64,000 nucleotides of DNA from Neorhizobium galegae. Lineage in GTDB: Bacteria > Pseudomonadota > Alphaproteobacteria > Rhizobiales > Rhizobiaceae. A model generated the notes under the pieces. The model was not told the DNA's origin. It did not search any database and was given only the letters and a program-made list of their open reading frames with translations. Location of the stretch: the NCBI RefSeq assembly GCF_021391675.1, contig NZ_CP090096.1, forward strand, positions 1,054,001 to 1,118,000, in the 5' to 3' direction. The position numbers and the translations under genes were made by a program. Of this stretch, positions 44,343 to 53,414 are shown piece by piece. How positions within the stretch are numbered: position 1 is the stretch's first letter; each line of letters begins with the position of its first letter.

Positions 44343-45188
44343 ATGAGCAACGCGCTTTCAAACCGCCCAACGGGACAGATTCCCGCGATCCTGGGATCCC
44401 TGGTGATCGGGATTATCGTCCTTGGGCCAGTGCTCTGGGCTTTTGCAACCTCTTTCAAGACAGAAGTAGAAGCGGTTGCTGTTCCCCCGACCATCTTGCC
44501 AAGTTCAGCAACTCTGGAGAACTACATCAAGGTCTTCCAGGACGCGGCATTCTTGACCGATCTATGGAACTCGGTTGCCTACTCCGTCGGGGCCGTAGTC
44601 ATTGCCCTCATCGTAGGGATCCCAGCAGGCTACGCTGCTGCTCGCTTTTCTTTCAAAGGTAAGCGAACGTTGATGCTCGTGGTTCTTGCGACCTCGATGG
44701 TGCCTGGCGTCGCTTTGCTGGTTCCCACCTATTATCTGCTGGAATCGGTCGGTTTGCTCAATAGCGGTATCGTCGTGACGATCATCCTTTCCGCGAGAAT
44801 CATCCCGCAGACCGTTTGGTTCATCGCAAATTTCGTCGAAGCGGTACCAGTGGAGATCGAGGACTCGGCGATGATCGATGGAGCGTCCCGCTTCCAAATC
44901 ATCTGGAGCCTGATTTTGCCGCTGATACGTCCAGGTATAGCGGCCGTCGCGACGATCGGCATTGTGACTACCTGGAACGACTACATTACTGTCGCAGTTT
45001 TTGCGCCCGAGGTAGCAAAGCGGACCCTGCAGGTCGCCCTCGTCAATCAGGTTTTCGACGCCATCGGCATCTCATGGTCCTACATGATGGCCTTTGTCAT
45101 GATCGCATCGATGCCAGTCATCCTCATGTTCGGCTTCGTTCAAAAGTGGTTCATCTCCGGGCTTACGGCAGGCGCCGTCAAAGGCTGA
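44343..45188 (+). CDS. CUT1-type ABC permease (UgpE/MalG-like)
   Basis: 281 residues, six membrane segments, EAA loop VEIEDSAMIDGASRFQIIWS, and the conserved C-terminal IGISWSYMMAFVMIASMPVI. It is the second permease of the sugar-type importer. Confidence 0.92.
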   Translation: MSNALSNRPTGQIPAILGSLVIGIIVLGPVLWAFATSFKTEVEAVAVPPTILPSSATLENYIKVFQDAAFLTDLWNSVAYSVGAVVIALIVGIPAGYAAARFSFKGKRTLMLVVLATSMVPGVALLVPTYYLLESVGLLNSGIVVTIILSARIIPQTVWFIANFVEAVPVEIEDSAMIDGASRFQIIWSLILPLIRPGIAAVATIGIVTTWNDYITVAVFAPEVAKRTLQVALVNQVFDAIGISWSYMMAFVMIASMPVILMFGFVQKWFISGLTAGAVKG

Positions 45189-45241
45189 TGGCCTACACAC
45201 AGCATCCACACGGCACCTTGTTCAAACTGGGAGGAAGACGC

Positions 45242-46540
45242 ATGCAAACCACATCAAAACGCCAACTTATCAAAGCGGTCGCGGCACTCGGAATTAGTAC
45301 TGCCACCTTTGCTTTCCTTGCCCCGCAAGCCTTTGCTCAGAGCAAGGAAATCGTCTACCAGACGTTCCTGGATCCAAACAATTCGAAGGATCCCCGCTCG
45401 GCTGCTCAAACCAAGATGATCGACGCTTTCCACGCGAAAAACCCTGACATCAAGGTCAATGTCCTTGTTGACCCGACCGGCCAAACAGCATCCCGCGCGA
45501 TCAAGTCCGGCAGCCAGACACCAGACGTGATCCGCGTCGTCGGCTTTGCTGTTTCCGAATTCGCTGCCACTGGAAATCTTCTCCAGCTCGATGATTTGGT
45601 GAAGAAGGACGGCATTCCGGATGAGGATTGGCTCTTGCCGCTTTCCGGCACGAAGGTCGCCGGAAAGCTTTATGCACTACCCCAAGATTTCCGCATTCCG
45701 ATCCTCTTCTATCGCAAGAGCATGTTGGAGAAGGCCGGGGTCAAGCCGCCGACGACCTGGGATGAAGTGTGTGCGACAGGCGCCAAATTCGGCCAGTCGG
45801 ATACGATCCCGTTCGCCGTTCCGCTCGGAGCGACAGGCGGGCTTGGCGGTGCCCAGAGCCTCGGAGAGTTCTTCCTGAGTACAATGCTGCCTGGGAATGG
45901 CGGTGAATACTTCACCCCTGACGGCAAAATTGCCTTTTCAAAAGAGTCGTTCATCAAGGCGGCGCAAACGATCAAAGACTTCTACACGAAGTGCAAGGTG
46001 ACTCCGCTGCGTAGCGCGCAGATGGGTTTCAATGAAGTGCACGACGCGATCCGGTCTGGTAGTGCAGCGATGGCGGTGTTCGGCCTTTATCGCTACAAGA
46101 CAGTGCGGCAGCAAGGTGGCGGCGATGACTTGGCCTGGGCTCCGGCGCCGGGGTATACGGCAAACGACAAACAGACGGTCTATAGTTACAACATCGCGAT
46201 CAATAAGAAGACCGCCAATCAGGATGCCGCTTGGACATTCGTGAAGTTCATGGTGTCGCCGGAGGCGCAAGCTTTCGCAGCCGAGGGCGGTGAGGTGGTA
46301 TCGCGTAAATCGGCATACACTGCTCCATACTTCCAGACCGACGCAGGGAAGGATCAAAAGCAATGGGCTGATCTGGTAGGCCAGCGTGGCCAAACCGTGG
46401 CCTATACCCCGATCCTCTCCACGTATCACACCATCTTGGGCGAAGCTTTCCAGAGAATGATCCTGAAAGACGGATCGCCGGCGGACGCCTACGATGAGCT
46501 GATCGAACGGTATGGAGCGGCACTCGCGAAGGCGCAGTAA
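45242..46540 (+). CDS. CUT1 extracellular sugar-binding protein
   Basis: 432 residues from ATG 45242, preceded by GGAGGAAG. The leader (SKRQLIKAVAALGISTATFA, cleavage near AFAQS) is Sec-like with a KR pair. The body follows family 1 binding proteins: SAAQTKMIDAFHAKNPDIKV, YALPQDFRIPILFYRKSMLE, KPPTTWDEV and a C-terminal YDELIERYGAALAKAQ. It would bring the substrate to the two permeases. Identity of the sugar is not visible. Confidence 0.92.
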   Translation: MQTTSKRQLIKAVAALGISTATFAFLAPQAFAQSKEIVYQTFLDPNNSKDPRSAAQTKMIDAFHAKNPDIKVNVLVDPTGQTASRAIKSGSQTPDVIRVVGFAVSEFAATGNLLQLDDLVKKDGIPDEDWLLPLSGTKVAGKLYALPQDFRIPILFYRKSMLEKAGVKPPTTWDEVCATGAKFGQSDTIPFAVPLGATGGLGGAQSLGEFFLSTMLPGNGGEYFTPDGKIAFSKESFIKAAQTIKDFYTKCKVTPLRSAQMGFNEVHDAIRSGSAAMAVFGLYRYKTVRQQGGGDDLAWAPAPGYTANDKQTVYSYNIAINKKTANQDAAWTFVKFMVSPEAQAFAAEGGEVVSRKSAYTAPYFQTDAGKDQKQWADLVGQRGQTVAYTPILSTYHTILGEAFQRMILKDGSPADAYDELIERYGAALAKAQ

Positions 46541-46563
46541 GCCAGCATACCTCGAATAAGAGG

Positions 46564-46596
46564 CTGGATGGATGGTGGCTAGTCACCTCCATCCAG
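46564..46596 (+). other. Strong hairpin after the sugar-binding protein gene
   Basis: CTGGATGGA pairs with TCCATCCAG (9 bp). After one bulged T, GGTG pairs with CACC around a 6-nt loop. No U tract follows, so mRNA protection of the receptor message or partial attenuation of the downstream genes is likelier than full termination. Confidence 0.55.
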
Positions 46597-46789
46597 TTCC
46601 CTGCCACGATACGACCATCTACAAACGTCGTCAAAAAGTCGACGCGAAAATCAGTGGTTTCGGCGGCTTCCGAGTTCTCGCTGCACTACGGCTGAAAAGC
46701 CGGCGGCATCATTGTGCCCTGTGATCGTAGATCGTACGCGAACCCCGTTCGGACCGGGCCGCGGTCAAACTAACAGAGAGACATCGGCT

Positions 46790-47857
46790 ATGAGGTATCG
46801 TTACCTTGGGAGAACTGGAGTTCAGGTCAGCGAATACATGCTGGGGACCATGAGCTACGGATCAGATGGGAATACCGACGAAAAAGAGTGCATCGACATC
46901 GTGCACCGTGCCTTGGACCGCGGCATCAACTTCATCGACACTGCTGACACTTATTCCCATGGAGAGGCCGAAGAGATCGTCGGCAAAGCGATCGCAGACC
47001 GTCGGGACAAAGTGGTGCTCGCAACCAAGTTTCGTCTGACGGCCGGTGAAGGACGAAACGAACAGGGCGGGTCCCGCTACTGGATTATGAAGCAGGTCGA
47101 AAACAGCCTGCGACGGCTTAACACTGATCATATTGATCTCTATCAAATGCATCGGCCCGACCTTCAGACCGATCTTGACGAGACACTGGGCGCTCTTAGC
47201 GACCTCGTGGCCCAAGGCAAAGTTCGGTACATCGGGTCCTCGACACTTCCGAGCTGGTACCTGGCAGAGACTCAATCGGTTAGTCGATTGAATAAGACGG
47301 CACGGTTCATCAATGAAAGCTCGCCCTACTCGATCTTTCAACGCGCCGTAGAGAGAGAAACCCTTCCCGCGGTTCAACACTACCGCATGGGCTTTACCGC
47401 CTGGAGCCCATTGAATGGCGGCTGGTTAACCGGCAAGTACAGAGCCGATGGTTCAGCGCCGTCGGGATCCAGGGCCGAGCGCGTAAAAGGGCAATGGGGG
47501 CAGCACTACCCCATCCTACAATCCCGCTTCGATATGCAGCGCGAAGGCAACAGGCGCAAGCTGGAACTGCTTCCGGAACTTGACCGCATCGCGACGGAGG
47601 CAGGTTTGTCCCTCATGCATATGGCCCAGGCGTTCCCGCTCGCACACGCCGCTGTAACCTCTGTTATCCTCGGGCCGCGCACGCTCGAACAGTTCAAGGG
47701 CATGGAGGCCGGGTTCGAAGCAGTTCTTAAAGCGCCGACACTCGACCAAATTGACGAACTTGTCCCGCCGGGAGCGCTGATCGAAGAAGCTGACCGTGGC
47801 TATGTTTCTCCATGGCTCACGCCGGAAGTTCGTCGCTACGTGGGGAAGGTCGGCTAA
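46790..47857 (+). CDS. Aldo/keto reductase
   Basis: 355 residues from ATG 46790 (MRYRYLGRTGVQVSEYMLGT). The tetrad of the family is visible: Asp in FIDTADTYSHGEAEE with the Tyr four residues later, Lys in VVLATKFR, and His in YQMHRPD. VILGPRTLEQF is the NADP-binding end. Such proteins reduce aldehydes or oxidise sugars. It belongs to the operon of sugar-like catabolic enzymes that follows the ABC genes. Confidence 0.9.
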   Translation: MRYRYLGRTGVQVSEYMLGTMSYGSDGNTDEKECIDIVHRALDRGINFIDTADTYSHGEAEEIVGKAIADRRDKVVLATKFRLTAGEGRNEQGGSRYWIMKQVENSLRRLNTDHIDLYQMHRPDLQTDLDETLGALSDLVAQGKVRYIGSSTLPSWYLAETQSVSRLNKTARFINESSPYSIFQRAVERETLPAVQHYRMGFTAWSPLNGGWLTGKYRADGSAPSGSRAERVKGQWGQHYPILQSRFDMQREGNRRKLELLPELDRIATEAGLSLMHMAQAFPLAHAAVTSVILGPRTLEQFKGMEAGFEAVLKAPTLDQIDELVPPGALIEEADRGYVSPWLTPEVRRYVGKVG

Positions 47858-47987
47858 GCCGACTAAGACGGAGCGTGGTCGTCAGGTCAGAAGTCCGTCG
47901 GTTCCCAAACAAACAACACGATCCAGATACTGCGGCTGCGGCCCAGCCGCGCAGGAACTTTGGTATTCAAACATTAAGAGGGAGCCG

Positions 47988-48791
47988 ATGACAAACATTG
48001 TCTTCAACCACGCCACAGTGCGCGAGAGAGCAGATATGTTGACCTTTCTTCGACTCTGCTCAGAGCGAGGACTGGAGACCGTATCCATCTGGGGAGACGA
48101 AATTGCCAAGGTCGGCGAAAGTGATGCTCTCTCTGTTTTGCGTGATTTCGGGATGACGGTCTCAGGATATAATCGCATTGGGCCGCTAGCAGCGGATTGC
48201 CTTGACCGGGCTGAGGCGGAGCTTGAGCGGGCAGCCAGATTTGAGGCTGATCATGTTTTCCTGTTTACGGGAGGCTTGCGAGACAATGAAAAGGATTTGG
48301 GTTCAGCAAGGCGACGGATCGAGGATCTAGTTGGCAAAGTCCTCGAGCACGCACGCAAGATTGGAGTGAAGCTGGCCATTGAGCCACTTCATCCTATGCT
48401 TACGGGTGATCGCACCGTCATCTCCAGCCTCTCCCATGCAAATTCTTTGTGCGAAGCATTAGGACCGGGCATCGGAGTGGTTGTCGATGTCTATCACTGT
48501 TGGTGGGACGAGCGACTGGGAGCCGAAATCGAGCGTGCGGGCGAGGCCGGCCGGCTCTTTGGATTTCATGTCAACGACTGGCTGATCCCTACGCGGCATC
48601 TCCTGACCGATCGAGGCATGATGGGGGATGGGATCATCGACCTGCGCGGCATCCACTCAATGGTGCGAGATGCCGGGTTCGAGGGAGCGGTCGAGGTAGA
48701 GATCTTCTCCACCGACTGGTGGTCTCGCGACCCAGCGGAGGTGATGGATATTGCGATCGATCGCTGCCGTTGCCTATTCACCGAGGAATAA
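47988..48791 (+). CDS. Xylose isomerase-like TIM-barrel (sugar phosphate isomerase/epimerase family)
   Basis: 267 residues from ATG 47988 with a GAGGGAG ribosome site. Metal-ligand positions typical of AP endonuclease 2-type barrels are present: Glu in LAIEPLHP, Asp in VVDVYHCWW, His in FGFHVNDW and Glu in AVEVEIFST. The family covers ketose 3-epimerases, inosose dehydratase and 3-dehydroshikimate dehydratase. A shikimate-dehydrogenase-like gene starts 5 nt later, so a cyclic polyol or dehydroshikimate-like substrate is possible. Confidence 0.85.
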   Translation: MTNIVFNHATVRERADMLTFLRLCSERGLETVSIWGDEIAKVGESDALSVLRDFGMTVSGYNRIGPLAADCLDRAEAELERAARFEADHVFLFTGGLRDNEKDLGSARRRIEDLVGKVLEHARKIGVKLAIEPLHPMLTGDRTVISSLSHANSLCEALGPGIGVVVDVYHCWWDERLGAEIERAGEAGRLFGFHVNDWLIPTRHLLTDRGMMGDGIIDLRGIHSMVRDAGFEGAVEVEIFSTDWWSRDPAEVMDIAIDRCRCLFTEE

Positions 48792-48795
48792 AACT

Positions 48796-49623
48796 ATGCG
48801 AGTGAATATTCCCAACCTTGATGGCAATTCGCGTATCTACGCTGTGTTTGGTGATCCGATCCACCAGGTACAAACGCCGCGCCTGATTAACCCCATCTTT
48901 GCGGCTGCCGAAGTTAACATCTATGCAGTGCCATTCCTGATAACCGCCGAACATTTCGCGGCGGCGTGGGATATCTTCTCCGCCATTCCCAACCTTTGCG
49001 GTATCAGCACCACGATTCCCCACAAAGTCGCGGCCGCAAAGAGGTGTTCAACCCTCACGCCGACAGCAAAGGCAGTCGGTGCCGTCAACTGCGTCCAGCG
49101 TGGAGAGGACGGCCAGATGAACGGCGCGCTTTTTGATGGTGTGGGCTTCGTTAAAGGACTCGGAGAGGCAAAATCGCGACTGCGCGGCGCCCGTGTGCTT
49201 ATTGTCGGAGCAGGCGGCGCAGGCCGCGCGATCGCCTTTGCGCTAGCTGAAGAAGGCGTAGGGAAGATCGATCTTATGGATCTTTCGGCCGAATCCGCCG
49301 CTTTCACCGCGAATATGGTCAACACCTTTCGTGGCGAAGAATGCGCCGTTTCGGTCGATGGATCGACAGGGTGGGACTACGATATCGTCGTCAACGCGTC
49401 TCCGATCGGCGTCAAGGGAGACAGCGTCTTTCCTATGCCAGCTGCCGCGATACGGTCTGAAATGCTCATCGCTGATATCGCCAGCTTAAGCGGCGAGACG
49501 GCACTTTTGCGCGCCGCCAAGGCAGCCGGTGCATCGGTGTCTGATGGGAATGACATGCTGCTCGCGCAGATTCGCCTGATGGCAGGTTTTGCCGCAGGCT
49601 TGCCGGCAGGAACAGCACTTTAA
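48796..49623 (+). CDS. Shikimate dehydrogenase-like oxidoreductase with altered substrate pocket
   Basis: 275 residues from ATG 48796. NADP-binding GAGGAGRAIAFALAEEG and the catalytic Lys (TTIPHK), Asn (GAVNC) and Asp (FDGVGF) of AroE are kept. The substrate-binding motif normally reading PI-x-HS-x-SP is PIHQVQTP, so both serines that hold the shikimate carboxylate are replaced. A true biosynthetic AroE is therefore unlikely. Together with the barrel protein upstream and the lyase downstream it probably oxidises a different cyclic or sugar-like acid. Confidence 0.85.
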   Translation: MRVNIPNLDGNSRIYAVFGDPIHQVQTPRLINPIFAAAEVNIYAVPFLITAEHFAAAWDIFSAIPNLCGISTTIPHKVAAAKRCSTLTPTAKAVGAVNCVQRGEDGQMNGALFDGVGFVKGLGEAKSRLRGARVLIVGAGGAGRAIAFALAEEGVGKIDLMDLSAESAAFTANMVNTFRGEECAVSVDGSTGWDYDIVVNASPIGVKGDSVFPMPAAAIRSEMLIADIASLSGETALLRAAKAAGASVSDGNDMLLAQIRLMAGFAAGLPAGTAL

Positions 49624-49649
49624 CGATCAAAAAAACGAAAGATTACATC

Positions 49650-50582
49650 ATGAAGATCAAAGCCCAGGGGATCGTTCCCGTTATGCTTACCCCTTTCACC
49701 CCGGACAACCGGATCGATTGGGAAGGTCTCGAGCGACTTGTGGAGTGGTATATCGCCAATGGTGCAGATACGCTCTTCGCCGTCTGCCAGTCGAGCGAGA
49801 TGCAGAAGTTGTCCCTGGAAGAGCGAGTTGAGCTTTCCAAAAAGGTGGTCTCGCTGGCTGGCGGGCGGGTGCCGGTGATCTCTTCAGGTCATATCAGCGA
49901 GAGCCGCGATGACCAGCGTGCCGAACTGGTGGCGATGGCCGAAACAGGCATCGATGCACTTGTCCTGGTCAGCAACAGGCTCGACACTGGGAATGCCGGA
50001 ACCGAAGCATTTCGTTCCAGCCTCGATGCCATCCTGTGTTGGCTCCCGAGCGATTTGGCCCTCGGTCTGTACGAATGCCCGGCTCCCTATCGCCGTCTCT
50101 TGAGCGATGACGAGTTTAAACTTTGCCGCGACACCGGCCGCTTCGTAACGTTGAAGGATGTCTCCTGCGACCTCGAGACGGTCAAGCGACGCGTCGCGCT
50201 CTCCGGCGATTCTGGCTTTGCGATCGTCAACGCCAATGCAGCCATCGCCGCAGCCGCTATGCGCGCTGGCTCGAAAGGCTTCTCTGGCGTGTTTACCAAT
50301 ATCCACCCCGACCTGTACGCTTGGCTTTACAAACACGCTTCCGAAGACAGCGATCTGCGCCACGAACTTGAAATTTTCCTGGCGCTCGCGGCGATGGCTG
50401 AGCCGATGGGCTATCCGGGTCTTGCCAAGGTTTGGCACAAGCGTCTTGGCACCTTTGAGAGCGTCCAATCTCGTGTCACAGATTATGACATTGCCGAGCG
50501 CCACTGGGCAGTCTTGGATCTGCTGGACCATATTCAGCAAGGGACTGCGAGGTTTCGCGAGCGGATCAAGCACGTGTCCTAG
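49650..50582 (+). CDS. DapA-family lyase/aldolase
   Basis: 310 residues of the Schiff-base class I aldolase barrel. The catalytic lysine is in FVTLKDVSCD and the conserved tyrosine in LGLYECPAPYRR. GADTLFAVCQSSEMQKLS takes the place of the usual GTTGE/SSGE motif. Members include dihydrodipicolinate synthase, N-acetylneuraminate lyase and keto-deoxy sugar acid dehydratases. As the last intact gene of the operon it may cleave or dehydrate the oxidised sugar acid. It is only distantly related to the duplicated pair at 54497 and 62625. Confidence 0.88.
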   Translation: MKIKAQGIVPVMLTPFTPDNRIDWEGLERLVEWYIANGADTLFAVCQSSEMQKLSLEERVELSKKVVSLAGGRVPVISSGHISESRDDQRAELVAMAETGIDALVLVSNRLDTGNAGTEAFRSSLDAILCWLPSDLALGLYECPAPYRRLLSDDEFKLCRDTGRFVTLKDVSCDLETVKRRVALSGDSGFAIVNANAAIAAAAMRAGSKGFSGVFTNIHPDLYAWLYKHASEDSDLRHELEIFLALAAMAEPMGYPGLAKVWHKRLGTFESVQSRVTDYDIAERHWAVLDLLDHIQQGTARFRERIKHVS

Positions 50583-50756
50583 CAAACAATCACCGTGAGA
50601 TTTCGGTGCTTCTGAAAGGGCGTGCAGTGGGAACCACGCCTTCAAGAACGGCAACATCCGCCGAGCGCGTCGCCTCTTGGTACGGTAACGGGCGCACGAT
50701 TCTGAAACTGTCATCTTTCAAGATCCGGCGTTCGAGTAACCTTTCAAGAGGCAGAC

Positions 50757-51143
50757 ATGATCCATATGCTAGCCACACATGATGTAGTCGCTTTGGCTCA
50801 TCAACTACGCGGCCTCCGTCATGAGGGAAGCCAGATTCGGACAGATCAGCTGGTATCACCGCCTTTAGCGCTCGAGGACGCAGTAAAGCCCGGTTCGAAT
50901 ATTCCCCTCATGCTTTGGCTCAACAAGCAGGTCGCTTTCGACGATGCTGCTCAGCATCCGACGAAAGACGTTCTGACCTGGCTCTGCGATTACGCGAATG
51001 ACCGATCCAGGCCCGCCTCGTCGCTCAGAGCTGGCGCGATCATCACGACGGGAAGCCTTTGTGGTGCAGTAGATGTTAGCGATCCCTGCGAGGTATCCGT
51101 CCAATTGGGCGTAGACGCTGTGCTGAATTTTACGCTGTCTTAG
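50757..51143 (+). pseudogene. 2-keto-4-pentenoate hydratase-like C-terminal fragment
   Basis: About 128 codons whose end (RAGAIITTGSLCGAVDVSDP, then VSVQLGVDAVLNFTLS) matches the C-terminal strand-rich block of the MhpD/FAH superfamily, normally GDIVTTGS...V..GD.V.A..G.LG.V...F. The N-terminal half of the enzyme is missing, and the glycine in the final LG position is degraded. It is most likely a decayed gene from an aromatic meta-cleavage or related pathway. Confidence 0.5.
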
Positions 51144-51166
51144 GGGCCCTCGAAATTGCAAAACGA

Positions 51167-51345
51167 TGCTAATTCAATTCAATATCGGGTTCGCATTCTG
51201 GGCCCTTTTCGAGGACGACGATTGACAGATCCGGTTGACCTGTTTGGAACGGATCGCCAGCCGAAACCCTGCAGGGCCGGCCCCAACGATCACAACGTCG
51301 AATGCCATCGATTCCCGTTCTGCATTTGGGTGGCACTCATCGGAA
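51167..51345 (-). pseudogene. ETF-ubiquinone oxidoreductase N-terminal fragment, frameshifted
   Basis: On the minus strand, ERESMAFDVVIVGAGPAG then FRLAIRSKQVN is the FAD-binding start of electron-transfer flavoprotein-ubiquinone oxidoreductase. After a frame change the match continues as PDLSIVVLEKGPE and CEPDIE. Only about 55 of more than 550 residues remain. It is a truncated duplicate of a housekeeping gene, presumably left by a rearrangement. Confidence 0.6.
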
Positions 51346-51408
51346 GCTTTCATACTCATTGCCAGCGCGGCGGCACCTGTAATCGGATCGGACTGTTAAT
51401 CACCAAGG

Positions 51409-52909
51409 TCATACCCGGTGTGACCTCGAATTCTGTCGCCTGAGCATTGCGATAATTGGCGATGCCCAGATAAGCAGTGTGATAACACCGAGAACCGCGG
51501 CAATGGGTCGGTCGAAAAATGCAATCAACGATCCGCCGGATTTCATCATCGAGGTCAGGAAGTTTTGTTCCACCAGGGGGCCGAGAACGATTCCGAGCAC
51601 GAAGGGCGCGATCGGAATGCCGTTCTCTTCCATGAAATAACCGAGGACACCGAAGGCGAGCGCCACGCCGACCGCGGTGATCGTGTTGTCGACGGCGAAC
51701 GAACCGACCATGCAGAACATCAGGATGATCGGCATGAGAATTGAAAGCTTCACCTTCAGGATCGAGCGGCCGCAGCGGATCGCTACCCAGCCGAGCGGGA
51801 TCATCAGCAGGTTGGCCAGGATGAACGCCATGAAGATGCCGTAGACCGTCGCCGGGTTATTGAGAAAGATCATGGGTCCCGGATTGACGCCCTTCATGAA
51901 CAGAACGCCGATGACGATCGCGGTGATCGCGTCGCCCGGGATGCCGAACACCAACGCCGGCACATAAGCCCCGCTGACCGCGGCATTGTTGGCCGCGCCG
52001 GCGGCTGCAAGCCCCTCCTCCGATCCGCGACCGTATTCCTGGGGGTTCTTGGAGAACTTTTTGGCCAGCGAATAGGAAACCCACGCAGCGATATCCGCGC
52101 CGGCGCCCGGTACAATACCGATGATCGTTCCGAGGATATTTCCCTGCGCGATCGCCTTGCGTTGGCGCCAGAGAATGCTGGCCTGCCCGGAAAATACGCC
52201 TTTCAATTCCGCCTGTTCGAGCGCCAGCTTCGGATCGCGGTGGGCATAGAAACGAAGAATCTCGGCGATGGCGAAGACGCCAATCATGACCGGGACGAGC
52301 GATACGCCACCGATCAGCGCGGAGCTGCCGAAGGTGAAGCGCGGCACGCCGCTGACCGGGTCGATGCCGATGGTCGAGACCAACAGGCCGAGCGCCAGCG
52401 AGATGATGCCCTTGATCGGCGACCCCTGCATGATGAAGGCCGATGTCGTCAGGCCGAGTAAGCAGAGCCAGAAATATTCGAAGCTGCTGAACTTGAGGGC
52501 GATCATCGCCAGAGGCGGAGCAAAGACGGACAGCACGATGGCGCCGAAAATGCCGCCGATCGCCGACGTGAGCAGGCATATGCCAAGCGCGACATGCGCC
52601 CGTCCCTTCTTGGTCAGCGCATAGGCATCGTCCGTATAGGCCGCTGAGGCCGGCGTTCCCGGCATGCGAAGCAGAGCCAGAAGGGATGTCGCCCGCAAAC
52701 ATGGCCATCGCCGACGCGGTCACCATCGCCGCTACCGCCGGCACGGGATCCATGTAGAACGTCACCGGAACCAGCAATGCCGTCGCCATCGTGGCGGTCA
52801 GCCCCGGGATCGCGCCGATGAACAGCCCGAACACGGCACTGCCGACGATGACCATCAGGACATAGGGGGAGAAGAGTTCGGCAGCCGCCGCAAGGAGATG
52901 AGCCGTCAT
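51409..52909 (-). pseudogene. tctA: tctA, tripartite tricarboxylate transporter large subunit, broken by one frameshift
   Basis: The start at 52909 overlaps the tctB stop (ATGA). The first 75 or so residues (SPYVLMVIVGSAVFGLFIGA, IPGLTATMATALL, FAGDIPS) are in one frame. The rest (LLRMPGTPASAAYTDDAYAL to the end at 51409, with MIGVFAIAEI and IVPGAGADIAAWVSYSLAKK) is in another. Removing one base near 52679 restores the family sequence FAGDIPS-ALLRMPGTPAS. TctA normally has about 500 residues and 11-12 membrane helices. It is either a recent pseudogene or a sequencing error; all else is intact. Confidence 0.85.
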
Positions 52910-53391
52910 AGCCATATTGCCCAAGGTTGAAGGAGGCCGCGCGGCAAGGGCACGAGCAGGCCCTTCGAGAACATGAGATAGATGAGGACGCTTGCCACCA
53001 CCGAAAGCGCGACCGCGAACAGGAACCGCATGCCGCCGAAGATCAGCAGGATGGCAAGCGTGACGGCTGCGAGCGGAATGAAGCCGATCAGCTCGCTGAG
53101 ATAAACATAGGCCAGCATCGCCAGCAGAACCAGGAGAGGCCCGGCGAGCCGCGGCCGGCCGGCATGCGGCGAGGCAACGGTGTCCTCATCCTCGACGGAA
53201 CCCGGCCGGATAACCGCGAGCGCCACTCCCGCCGCGACGGCCGCTATCCCGAGCAGGACCGGGAAGAAACCCGGCCCGTAGGCGATGTGAGACCCGGCCA
53301 TTGGCTCCGGCAATTGCAGCGCCATGTAGATGACGGCAATGCCGAATGCCGCGATCAGGAGGCCAAGCCCCCTGTCTCCGAGATTCGTCAT
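52906..53391 (-). CDS. tctB: TctB, small membrane subunit of the tripartite tricarboxylate transporter
   Basis: 161 residues from the methionine at 53391 (MTNLGDRGLGLLIAAFGIAV). Four hydrophobic segments and YGPGFFPVLLGIAAVAAGVAL are typical. It completes the membrane part with TctA. Its stop overlaps the tctA start, so translation is coupled. Confidence 0.85.
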   Translation of the reverse strand: MTNLGDRGLGLLIAAFGIAVIYMALQLPEPMAGSHIAYGPGFFPVLLGIAAVAAGVALAVIRPGSVEDEDTVASPHAGRPRLAGPLLVLLAMLAYVYLSELIGFIPLAAVTLAILLIFGGMRFLFAVALSVVASVLIYLMFSKGLLVPLPRGLLQPWAIWL

Positions 53392-53414
53392 GGAACTACT
53401 CCCGACCTTGGGCG

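Noticed and set aside
51857..52924. Treating the two overlapping minus-strand frames in tctA as two separate genes
   Set aside because: Each carries only part of TctA, and one single-base correction joins them into the standard protein.
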